Shown here: piece by piece, positions 21,363-27,667 of the stretch
Position numbering within the stretch: position 1 is the stretch's first letter
How the letters are laid out: each line of letters begins with the position of its first letter
From: a virus
IMG/VR virus record: IMGVR_UViG_3300044638_002366
Coordinates: 1 to 28,707 of that record
Length of the DNA: 28,707 nt
Direction: 5' to 3' (one strand)
The notes under the pieces: model-generated
The model's input: only the letters and a program-made list of their open reading frames with translations
What the model was told of the DNA's origin: nothing
Databases searched by the model: none
Made by a program: the position numbers and the translations under genes

Positions 21363-22099
21363 AAAATATTGTTTGCATCTCCGATCTTCAAGTACCGTAC
21401 CACGATGTAGAAGCCACCAAGGCTGTTGCAAAGTTCATTCAATGGTATCAACCTGAGACTGTAGTGTCCTGTGGAGATGAAATGGATATGCAGACAATCT
21501 CGAAATGGAGTAAGGGGACTGAGTTAGAGTTTGAACGCTCTATTGGACGTGACCGTGACCTTACACGCCAATTACTGTATGACTTAACTGTTGAGCACAT
21601 GGTGCGTAGTAATCATACAGATAGATTATTTAACACAGTTGCTATGCGAGCACCAGGACTTCTTGGACTTCCTGAATTACAATTAGAAAACTTTCTCGGT
21701 CTCGATGAACTTGAGATTAAATACCACAAAGATCCGTATGAGTTAGCGCCTGGCTGGTTGCTCATGCACGGTGATGAAGGAAACGTACAACCCACTGCAG
21801 GTGCTACTGCATTGGGTCTAGCGAAGCGTTCAGGTATGTCTGTAGTGTGTGGTCACACGCATCGTATGGGTCTGCTACATCAGACTCAGACGTATCGTGG
21901 TGGTAAGCCTAAGACTATTTGGGGTCTAGAACTTGGTAATCTTATGGATTACAAGAATGCAAAATATATCAAGGCAGGGTTGTTTACGTGGCAACAAGGC
22001 TTTGGTATCTTGCATGTAGACGGAAAGAACGTTACACCGCAGTTAGTTCCTATCATCAACAACTCATTCACGGTGGATGGAAAAGTATTTAAGTGGTAA
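21359..22099 (+). CDS. Calcineurin-like metallophosphoesterase
   Basis: 246 aa. The two-metal site is complete: Asp9 in ISDLQVPYHD with His15, Asp40 in CGDEMD, Asn85-His86 in SNHTDR, His137 in MHGDE, and His166 and His168 in CGHTHRMG. Family members act on nucleic acids or nucleotide phosphates. Next to HNH and sigma genes, an exonuclease or phosphodiesterase role in host DNA or RNA turnover is possible, but substrate cannot be read. It overlaps both neighbours by a few bases. Confidence 0.8.
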   Translation: MKNIVCISDLQVPYHDVEATKAVAKFIQWYQPETVVSCGDEMDMQTISKWSKGTELEFERSIGRDRDLTRQLLYDLTVEHMVRSNHTDRLFNTVAMRAPGLLGLPELQLENFLGLDELEIKYHKDPYELAPGWLLMHGDEGNVQPTAGATALGLAKRSGMSVVCGHTHRMGLLHQTQTYRGGKPKTIWGLELGNLMDYKNAKYIKAGLFTWQQGFGILHVDGKNVTPQLVPIINNSFTVDGKVFKW

Positions 22100-22809
22100 T
22101 AGAAAACTACGAGAACTTAGTTGCTCACATTGCATATGAGTTCTCACGTAAGTTCCACATGTGTGATGTCCAAGACATCCGTCAGGAACTATGGGTATGG
22201 TTCTTAGAACACCCTAATAAGGTCAAGACATGGGAAGAATTAGACGGCAAGCAGTCAACTAAGTTGATAGCACGTTCTCTACGCAACGCTGCAAAGGACT
22301 ACTGCCAAAAGCAGAAGGCTCAAGCAGTTGGTTATCGTGTAGAGGATAACTATTACTATGACCGTGAAATTGTTGAGGTTCTACTACCAGCAGTTATGCG
22401 TGGTGATCTTACGGCACCTGCTATGCAGGATCTTGGTATGACTAATAGCAAGAAGGTTGCTTCTGAGGGTGGCAATTGGTTTGCTATGGTTGCTGATATT
22501 GAGCGTGGCTTACGTAGGCTCACACAGGAACAGTTAACGATTATGTATTTACGATTTGGCGATGGATGTGATAATAGCACCCTTGCAAAAGAGTTAGACA
22601 TTACAGAGGATGCTGCGCGTATGCGAGTCAACCGCGCTATGAATAATCTGCTAAACTATATTGGCGGTGCACGTCCACGCAAGGAACGTGACTATACTGA
22701 TGAGGAGATGAGTGAACATGAAGACAGACTTCGAGATAATGCAGGAGATGCATCAAGTGATAGTGGAACAGATGAAGGACGAGAACTGGAAGAGCCAGCA
22801 GAATCCTGA
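22093..22809 (+). CDS. Sigma-70-like phage transcription factor
   Basis: 238 aa, from GTG 22093 inside the end of the previous gene. Residues 10-75 look like sigma region 2 (IAYEFSRKFHMCDVQDIRQE then LWVWFLEHP), and 140-188 form a region 4 helix-turn-helix (LTIMYLRFGDGCDNSTLAKE then DITEDAARMRVNRAMNNLL). The middle (residues 78-135) is unlike region 3. An acidic low-complexity tail (from 205) follows and is overlapped by the next gene. It would direct host RNA polymerase to phage promoters. An anti-sigma role or a plain DNA-binding regulator remains possible. Confidence 0.7.
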   Translation: MVIENYENLVAHIAYEFSRKFHMCDVQDIRQELWVWFLEHPNKVKTWEELDGKQSTKLIARSLRNAAKDYCQKQKAQAVGYRVEDNYYYDREIVEVLLPAVMRGDLTAPAMQDLGMTNSKKVASEGGNWFAMVADIERGLRRLTQEQLTIMYLRFGDGCDNSTLAKELDITEDAARMRVNRAMNNLLNYIGGARPRKERDYTDEEMSEHEDRLRDNAGDASSDSGTDEGRELEEPAES

Positions 22810-23017
22810 GTTTATTAACGCAATCCAAAAGGTCGAAGCGACGATGAATGATTTAAGCGCGTACTTGTACATACTCGTGAACTACTTCGATCAGTATGTA
22901 GAAGCGGTAAAAACATCGCCTATCTTTGGACCAGCGCCAGAGTACACAGAGAGCGACGATGTATCTAGTGCTCCAACACAAACCGACGCCTCGCGCGACG
23001 CGCGCGTGGGTGCGTAG
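22712..23017 (+). CDS. Helical hypothetical protein overlapping the sigma tail
   Basis: 101 aa from GTG 22712 or 99 aa from ATG 22718; GAGGAG (22702-22707) could serve either. The sequence is helical (MQEMHQVIVEQMKDENWKSQ, then NPEFINAIQKVEATMNDLSA, then YILVNYFDQYVEAVKTSPIF) with a Ser/Thr-rich tail. It overlaps about 95 bases of the sigma gene in another frame. A central block (NPEFI-AIQKVEA, VNYFD-YVE--KTSP-FGPAP) resembles small conserved actinophage proteins I have seen. Unknown function. Confidence 0.65.
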   Translation: MNMKTDFEIMQEMHQVIVEQMKDENWKSQQNPEFINAIQKVEATMNDLSAYLYILVNYFDQYVEAVKTSPIFGPAPEYTESDDVSSAPTQTDASRDARVGA

Positions 23018-23025
23018 GATCACGC

Positions 23026-23166
23026 GTGATTTGTCCTACGTGTGTACGCGCAGGTGTGTATAACTCACACGGCGATTATGAGATAGCGAAAGATAAGCAC
23101 CTCGCGTGTGAGTACGTGGACTGTCCATGCCAGCATAATACGGGTGCAGGTTGGTACAAAAAATAG
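23026..23166 (+). CDS. 46-aa zinc-binding protein, last gene of rightward block
   Basis: GTG start with AGGA six bases upstream. MICPTCVRAGVYNSHGDYEI then continues with CEYVDCPCQH. Two clusters, CPTC (3, 6) and C-DCPCQH (28 to 36), are enough for a treble-clef or ribbon zinc site. It ends nine bases before the convergent terminator. GC content rises noticeably here. No function known. Confidence 0.6.
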   Translation: MICPTCVRAGVYNSHGDYEIAKDKHLACEYVDCPCQHNTGAGWYKK

Positions 23167-23171
23167 ACATG

Positions 23172-23206
23172 AAAAAACCCCCACGCGCTCAATACGCGTG
23201 AGGGTT
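23172..23206 (-). terminator. Terminator between convergent operons
   Basis: AACCC-C-ACGCG pairs with CGCGTG-A-GGGTT around a seven-base loop (one mismatch). On the minus strand the stem is followed by six T, so it should end the leftward operon; on the plus strand only TTCTCT follows, so rightward termination may be weaker. Confidence 0.75.
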
Positions 23207-23217
23207 CTCTCGTGTAA

Positions 23218-23358
23218 TCAGTCCTCGAAGAAGTCGTCCCACATCTCGTCAGGCTCATTACTGTAACAGTCGTCCTCGGGTAAGTGTGTGTTCTCACACT
23301 CCACGCAGACGTCTGCTTCTCCTGTTGCTATCGGGTCGTCTAGTGGTGGCTCACTCAT
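23218..23358 (-). CDS. 46-aa acidic CxxC protein
   Basis: From the ATG at 23358 the peptide reads MSEPPLDDPIATGEADVCVE, then CENTHLPEDDCYSN, ending DEMWDDFFED. Three Cys and one His could bind metal; the tail is acidic and aromatic. The start overlaps the preceding gene (ATGA), supporting it over the longer upstream frame. It is the last gene of the leftward operon, just before the terminator. An acidic aromatic end is a common partner-binding tail; function otherwise unknown. Confidence 0.6.
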   Translation of the reverse strand: MSEPPLDDPIATGEADVCVECENTHLPEDDCYSNEPDEMWDDFFED

Positions 23359-23474
23359 AGTGCCACCGCCAACACACTCCCGACAACCATGAGCGTGCCT
23401 ACACTTGTCCACAAGATAATTCCAAGTGAGTCACGCACACTTAGTGTGAAGTAATCGTAATCTTCTTCACTCAT
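23355..23474 (-). CDS. 39-aa single-pass membrane peptide
   Basis: GGAGGT lies about nine bases before ATG 23474. The peptide starts MSEEDYDYFTLSVRDSLGII, followed by a hydrophobic helix (LWTSVGTLMVVGSVLAVAL) to its end. The acidic N-terminus and C-terminal helix suggest a C-terminally anchored membrane protein, N-end inside. It overlaps WhiB by eight bases and the next gene by four. Possible roles: superinfection exclusion or lysis control; no evidence decides. Confidence 0.6.
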   Translation of the reverse strand: MSEEDYDYFTLSVRDSLGIILWTSVGTLMVVGSVLAVAL

Positions 23475-23805
23475 AAGTTCTTACCTCCAAGTCACGCACA
23501 GTTTGCGCTAACGTACTACGCACACTTATCGTTTCTAAGTGTAACGCTTGTTGTATTTCTGCGCGTTCTAGACGATCACGCCCAGCCCAGATACCTGTGA
23601 GGTCATTGTATTGCAAGGAGTATTCATCACACTCAGCGAGTGCATCACACCCCTTGCAAATTGCACGAGCCATCATGGCACTAGGTATGCGTGACCAGCC
23701 TCGACCTTCCGTACCTGATACCTCTTCGGGGAACCATAAGTCAGGGTTGAGTGCGTTAGCACACGAAGCCTCTGCCTTAAAGTGTGGGAATACTTGCGTA
23801 TTCAT
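23467..23805 (-). CDS. whiB: WhiB-family Fe-S transcription regulator
   Basis: 112 aa. The family marks are all here: Cys15, Cys50, Cys53 and Cys59 (CKGC and C at five residues later) for the 4Fe-4S cluster, LWFPEE near the start, and GIWAGRD (71-77), the turn that follows the cluster. WhiB proteins are limited to Actinobacteria and their phages and act with the main sigma factor; mycobacteriophage TM4 WhiB is known to repress host whiB2 and block superinfection. The final 30 residues lack a strong basic AT-hook. It overlaps the genes on both sides. Confidence 0.85.
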   Translation of the reverse strand: MNTQVFPHFKAEASCANALNPDLWFPEEVSGTEGRGWSRIPSAMMARAICKGCDALAECDEYSLQYNDLTGIWAGRDRLERAEIQQALHLETISVRSTLAQTVRDLEVRTYE

Positions 23806-23969
23806 AACGTATCCTCTTCCTCTCGTAGTAACTCAACTGTTTCTTCCCGTACATAGTACGCTTGTCCGTCAAACCCTGTTGGATACATAGGCAATAGACC
23901 TTCCGCGTGTTCTTTTGAGTCTGCTTTAATCGAAATAATTTGTTCGACTAAATACACGTAAGTACTCAT
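23802..23969 (-). CDS. 55-aa hypothetical protein
   Basis: A strong ribosome site (GGAGGT, five bases before ATG 23969) and overlaps of four bases with both neighbours show a real gene. The peptide has a beta-alpha-beta look: MSTYVYLVEQIISIKADSKE, then HAEGLLPMYPTGF and AYYVREETVELL, ending acidic. The start resembles short phage proteins with a Y-V-YLVEQI-SI pattern, of unknown function. Confidence 0.65.
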   Translation of the reverse strand: MSTYVYLVEQIISIKADSKEHAEGLLPMYPTGFDGQAYYVREETVELLREEEDTL

Positions 23970-24307
23970 AACTTACCTCCACCTATAAAGAATACGCGAA
24001 ATGCGCACTCGGGTTTTTCTCCGTTACACGGAGCCTTACGTTGAGCACCACACGAAGCACATGGGTACTCCGTAGGGTCGTCCAAGTCAAACTCACTCTT
24101 GCGTAGTGGTCTGTATCTTGCACGTGTGATGTTTTCTTTAGGACGCCACCTGAACGACACACGGACAGGGCCGTCTATCTCCCAGCCTTCCTCAATGTGT
24201 AGATACTCACTAGGCAACAGCGAGATACGCGCGCTGAACACGCCCTCGTTTATCTCTCGCCACGCGAGGTCGTCCCACTCGTATCTCTTTACACGTGTGT
24301 CTATCAT
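23966..24307 (-). CDS. Hypothetical protein with C-terminal Cys cluster
   Basis: 113 aa from ATG 24307 (overlaps the upstream stop as ATGA; AGGGG seven bases before). The N-terminal 75 residues are beta-rich (GVFSARISLLPSEYLHIEEG, then PVRVSFRWRP). The end carries PCASCGAQRKAPCNGEKPEC, with Cys near 89, 92, 99 and 106 that could hold zinc. The CG---K-PC----P-C spacing is a frequent actinobacterial phage motif for small proteins of unknown role. Confidence 0.65.
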   Translation of the reverse strand: MIDTRVKRYEWDDLAWREINEGVFSARISLLPSEYLHIEEGWEIDGPVRVSFRWRPKENITRARYRPLRKSEFDLDDPTEYPCASCGAQRKAPCNGEKPECAFRVFFIGGGKL

Positions 24308-24432
24308 GGTGTAGCCCCTAACTTCACGTATGCACAAGGCACACAGTAATAGCGTTCACTTACGTCATGCGAGATAACCATAATCTTCATCTCACATGCG
24401 TAACACTCACGCTCTATGTATTGTTTATCCAC
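24304..24432 (-). CDS. 42-aa zinc-ribbon micro-protein
   Basis: From GTG 24432: MDKQYIERECYACEMKIMVI then SHDVSERYYCVPCAYVKLG. The pairs CYAC (10, 13) and CVPC (30, 33) have the spacing of a zinc ribbon. It overlaps both neighbours (four bases downstream, eight upstream). Unknown function. Confidence 0.6.
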   Translation of the reverse strand: MDKQYIERECYACEMKIMVISHDVSERYYCVPCAYVKLGATP

Positions 24433-24616
24433 GCGTATCACCTACCTCGAGTGGCATTTGACCTGCGAGATCGCGGTACTGTTCAGCACGCATGACTAAC
24501 TCTGCGTGTTGTTCTTTCTTTCCCTCAGACAAGGCGCGTAACGCCTCGCTGAGGAATAGGTCGGCACGCTTACCATAGTAAAACGAGGTAGGCGGTACAG
24601 GCTTATGCTTTTTCAT
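24425..24616 (-). CDS. 63-aa helical hypothetical protein
   Basis: Starts MKKHKPVPPTSFYYGKRADL and continues with a charged amphipathic helix (FLSEALRALSEGKKEQHAEL, then VMRAEQYRDLAGQ). It overlaps the upstream gene by 14 bases and the downstream one by eight. No motif for enzyme activity. The helix might pack as a dimer or bind a partner protein. Function unknown. Confidence 0.6.
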   Translation of the reverse strand: MKKHKPVPPTSFYYGKRADLFLSEALRALSEGKKEQHAELVMRAEQYRDLAGQMPLEVGDTRG

Positions 24617-24794
24617 GCGCGTTCTCCGTTACGTCATTGTACACGGCGACGCCGTGGTCTATGAGGAATTGCGCCATTACCCGAGCAACCTCAGCACACG
24701 GCTTTTGTCGCATTGGATACGGGTCACCTGCCTCGGGTGAGTAAGTTAAACCACTCGAGATGAGTGCGTCCATTATCTGTGATGTGTGTATCAC
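24603..24794 (-). CDS. 63-aa hypothetical protein
   Basis: I choose GTG 24794, which overlaps the amidotransferase stop (GTGA), over the GTG nine bases earlier. The product includes TSQIMDALISSGLTYSPEAG, a PYPMRQKPCAEVARVMAQFL helix and HGVAVYNDVTENAHEKA. It looks like a small helical domain. Not recognised. Coupling to the amidotransferase gene makes a link to the modification system possible. Confidence 0.6.
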   Translation of the reverse strand: MIHTSQIMDALISSGLTYSPEAGDPYPMRQKPCAEVARVMAQFLIDHGVAVYNDVTENAHEKA

Positions 24795-25603
24795 CAGCCC
24801 CACGCTCCTTCGCTTCTTGTTGTTGCGTCATAGTATGCACGTCCGTGATAGCACAGACAGTCTGTTTTATACATGTAACACTCATAGCAACTGCCACACG
24901 TAGAACAACTTGCGTCTACAAGTTCGTCTGCCGTGGTTACTGTTTGGCAGATGTCACACGTAATTTCCTCGTCATACCCTGTTGCGTATAATCCGAAGTC
25001 AAGTGGTTGCACACTTGTCCATGTGCTACGTGCAGGTGTGAGATAACATGAGTCGTTAGACCACCACACACCTGTTTCATCATGCTTACCCTTCTCCTCG
25101 TGGAGCAAGTACATCTGATGCTCGGCACGCGGATCGACTGTAAGCACACACACCTTAGAACCTGATGTGAAGTCCTCGAGTACGTTCCACACTTGCTCGT
25201 TATCTAACGCAGTCACACCGCCTATCGCAGGAAGTAAATCTTCTGCGAAGATACGTGTGTCGCTACGTGTATCACCCTTCGGTTCTACGATAGACAGTAT
25301 CCCGTTGTGTGCAAGATACGTCTGAGAGTTACACACTTGGAACGGGTGGCAGTTCTCCACAGTTGTCGTGCCATGTGTGGCAAATCGTGCGTGCCATAGT
25401 GCGTATCCCTCGGGATACTTGCCACGCATTTCGAGGAAGCGGTTGATAGATGTGTCCGCGTTCATGGTACGTTCAGCGTGGATACGCTTCTCGCTTGGTA
25501 TAACTATCGCAAACCCAAATCCGTGTGGGTTATTGAGGGCACTTGCTTCTAACTTCTCACGTGACGGGATCACGTTAGGTGGTACTACGCATAACATACA
25601 CAT
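24791..25603 (-). CDS. Class II glutamine amidotransferase
   Basis: 270 aa when read from ATG 25603, which puts Cys2 at the processed N-terminus, as the Ntn-type enzymes of this family require (MCMLCVV). Supporting motifs: NNPHGFGF (24-31), WHARFATHGT (70-79), NCHPF (84-88), AHNGIL (98-103) and SDTR (114-117). It should hydrolyse glutamine to release ammonia. The last third holds a Cys-rich module (CDIC, then CSTCGSCYECY), probably zinc-binding, unusual for the family. The upstream gene is an amidoligase, a likely ammonia acceptor. ATG 25612 or 25618 would add residues and bury Cys2, so I reject them. Confidence 0.85.
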   Translation of the reverse strand: MCMLCVVPPNVIPSREKLEASALNNPHGFGFAIVIPSEKRIHAERTMNADTSINRFLEMRGKYPEGYALWHARFATHGTTTVENCHPFQVCNSQTYLAHNGILSIVEPKGDTRSDTRIFAEDLLPAIGGVTALDNEQVWNVLEDFTSGSKVCVLTVDPRAEHQMYLLHEEKGKHDETGVWWSNDSCYLTPARSTWTSVQPLDFGLYATGYDEEITCDICQTVTTADELVDASCSTCGSCYECYMYKTDCLCYHGRAYYDATTRSEGAWGW

Positions 25604-25604
25604 C

Positions 25605-27134
25605 TTACTCATCTCCATTATCTTCAGGTGCACTATCACGTGAGAAAGACTCGTTCATGATGAGTGCTAGGTTTGGGTATTGCTCTTGGTTTTCTGCTAC
25701 GTAACGTGTGAATTGCAACCACGATAACGCATTGTTCTTGCCTGTGACTTTCAGGTTGCGTGTGTATTCGACCGCGCCATGAACAAACTCAAGCGCAGAT
25801 AACACACGTTCCTTGCGTAGTGACCCCTTAAACACACGCACCTCGAGAGTAGCGTCGTTCTCTGTGTTAATCGCGGAGTAACGTCCGTTTTCCTGCGTGC
25901 CATGCTTTACCTTAGACACGAGTTTATTCTTGTCCTGAAAGGACGCGTAGTTATTGTTTGAGCGTCCTGCGATACGCTCAACCATGCGTTGATTATCGTA
26001 AATGAGTTTCATGAAACGCAACTCGTGACCTTGTGTTTTCACAATGTCCGTGAACATGCCGTTCTTGACGTGAAAGGCTCTACGACTTACGTGAACGTGT
26101 AAGCCACACGTTCTTGTATTCCATGAGCGCATACCTGCACGCTGTAATTTATCTAACGTATCCCATGGGAACGACGTTTGATACATGCTGAGCGTGTGTG
26201 GGTGTGTGACTATCTCGAAGCCGTCACTCAGCGAGCCGTCCTCTTTCAGGTAGGCTCGATCCCCGAGTTGCGTGTGTGCTAACTCTGCACCCTCGCTTCG
26301 TGTGGTGTTGCGTGCTTCGACTTCTAACTCGAAGCCCATGTGGAACTTATCGGTTCCGAAGAAGTGCGTCTGTGGACGATACGAGTAACTGTGTATGTAT
26401 GACGAATAACCTTCGTCATTGTCGTACGCGGAACAGTCGTGTTCAGACCAGTAGGTTTCTCCACAGTCGTCACACTCGTACACGTTGTTGTCGTAGCATG
26501 GGTCACAGTAGAGTTCATCACAGTACCAGCGTGCGCTATCTCGGTGTTCGTACTCTGAACAAGCCTCACAGATAATCCACGCGTCACGTCCTCCGTTCTC
26601 CTCGAACCATGCGTCAAGGCAACCATTACACATCTCCTCTCCTTGTATCGTGATGAAGTCACGCTGACCGCCTGTGTGGCGCCAGTTGCAACTCCAACGT
26701 ACTGCACGTGTACTTGCATAGTGCTTTTCACACACCTCGCAAGCCTTACAGCATTGAGCGTGTGCCCACACATCATCACCTAAATCGCTGAGTGTGAGTT
26801 GCTTCTCGTATGCTGGGGTAGTTGGGTTATCTACGAATACGTTACCGCACCCATAGCACCTCTCCTCTTGGTACAGTTCGGGAAACTGCACAACAGGGTC
26901 GAAGTGAGTGTTTTCGTATAGGAACACACGCACAGCCTCGGGGTCATTAAAGACACTCATGTCGGTTGTGCGATAGCGTATGTCTAACGCCCTACCTAGA
27001 CAGTCAATACATTTAGGTTCTTGCTCATGTGTGAGCAGTGAGTGTATGAATAGGTGGGCAGGACGTGAACAGTTAGTACACGCACCGTTTTCCACGTATG
27101 CGAACACAGTATCGAGTATCACATCATGCGACAT
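25605..27134 (-). CDS. Amidoligase-fold enzyme with zinc-ribbon array
   Basis: 509 aa from ATG 27134 (GAGG five bases before). Residues 1-225 contain about nine Cys pairs (19/22, 42/45, 93/96, 132/135, 169/172, 189/192, 205/210/213, 221/224), forming a zinc array. Residues 258-500 read as an Amidoligase_2-type domain: GFELEVE (267-273), EDGSL (298-302), FEIVTHPHT (306-314), CGLHVHVS (343-350) and TLEVRVFKGSL (429-439), the acidic and His residues expected to bind ATP and metal in the glutamine-synthetase-like fold. It would join an amino group or ammonia to a carboxylate. Its direct downstream neighbour is a class II amidotransferase. Substrate unknown; the zinc array may bind it. Family call is from memory. 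Confidence 0.75.
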   Translation of the reverse strand: MSHDVILDTVFAYVENGACTNCSRPAHLFIHSLLTHEQEPKCIDCLGRALDIRYRTTDMSVFNDPEAVRVFLYENTHFDPVVQFPELYQEERCYGCGNVFVDNPTTPAYEKQLTLSDLGDDVWAHAQCCKACEVCEKHYASTRAVRWSCNWRHTGGQRDFITIQGEEMCNGCLDAWFEENGGRDAWIICEACSEYEHRDSARWYCDELYCDPCYDNNVYECDDCGETYWSEHDCSAYDNDEGYSSYIHSYSYRPQTHFFGTDKFHMGFELEVEARNTTRSEGAELAHTQLGDRAYLKEDGSLSDGFEIVTHPHTLSMYQTSFPWDTLDKLQRAGMRSWNTRTCGLHVHVSRRAFHVKNGMFTDIVKTQGHELRFMKLIYDNQRMVERIAGRSNNNYASFQDKNKLVSKVKHGTQENGRYSAINTENDATLEVRVFKGSLRKERVLSALEFVHGAVEYTRNLKVTGKNNALSWLQFTRYVAENQEQYPNLALIMNESFSRDSAPEDNGDE

Positions 27135-27300
27135 GACGACCTCTTCCCGTGTCCACGTGCTTGCTTCCATTACAGAAGCCACACGCGGTGACGTCATGTG
27201 TAGAACCGAGTGCGCCAACAAGGTTGGCTACACCGCAACTACGCATGAGCAGACATGCGAACTCTTCGTCCGTAAGTCCGCCTTGATTATTTTCTATCAT
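27124..27300 (-). CDS. 58-aa Cys-containing protein, first gene of leftward operon
   Basis: MIENNQGGLTDEEFACLLMR then SCGVANLVGALGSTHDVTAC and GFCNGSKHVDTGRGRHVA. Cys16, Cys22, Cys40 and Cys43 and several His residues could bind metal. It overlaps the amidoligase start by 11 bases. AGGTAAG precedes ATG by about nine bases. Unknown function; as first gene after the putative promoter it will be the most expressed of the operon. Confidence 0.6.
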   Translation of the reverse strand: MIENNQGGLTDEEFACLLMRSCGVANLVGALGSTHDVTACGFCNGSKHVDTGRGRHVA

Positions 27301-27667
27301 CTCGTCTTACCTTTCTTGCTCGTGTGAGATGAAGAAACCTCACCCTGCAACGCGGAAACCATTTTAACGCGAAGCAAGATGAGGTTTTCTCATAAGGGAT
27401 TTTTTCCCTTGTCGTAATCTTATCATGGCTCTGACCAGCAGTTTTACCGATCAAAGATTAAACTCAATACGGGAAGTCGTAGGTGCGTAAGTGCGTGCAC
27501 GTAACGACGATGTATGTACCGCGCGTGTGTGGGAAAACGCGTCCGACATGTCCGTTTCGTCCGTTCTGTCCGTTGTGCCCGTTGCGTCCGTTGCGTCCGT
27601 TGCGTCCGACATGTCCGAATTGTGCGCCCGAGCGTGGCGCGCGTGTGCGTGCGCGCACCCGTAAGAG
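27301..27667. other. Divergent intergenic region with repeats and hairpins
   Basis: 367 bases without a supported gene, between a leftward operon and a rightward gene. Elements: AAACCTCA (27335-27342) and TGAGGTTT (27380-27387) as an inverted repeat; AAGGGA-TTTTT-TCCCTT (27394-27410); a minus-strand extended -10 candidate TGA-TAAGAT (27417-27425); eight 9-bp repeats (27545-27616); a 22-bp alternating purine-pyrimidine tract (27637-27658). Frames through the repeats give low-complexity peptides without ribosome sites. It may hold promoters, operators or a replication origin. Confidence 0.5.
27545..27616 (+). repeat. Eight tandem 9-bp repeats, palindromic units at both ends
   Basis: Units in order: GACATGTCC, GTTTCGTCC, GTTCTGTCC, GTTGTGCCC, three GTTGCGTCC, GACATGTCC. 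The first and last units are identical and contain the palindrome GACATGTC. Exact 9-base spacing is kept throughout. Such arrays are typical of iterons or cooperative operator sites; the nine-base period is also compatible with coding, but no good gene covers it. Confidence 0.8.

Noticed and set aside
26324-26779. Minus-strand 151-residue frame inside the amidoligase gene
   Set aside because: Same strand but another frame; Thr/Val/Arg-rich, no motif, while the main frame has regular Cys pairs.
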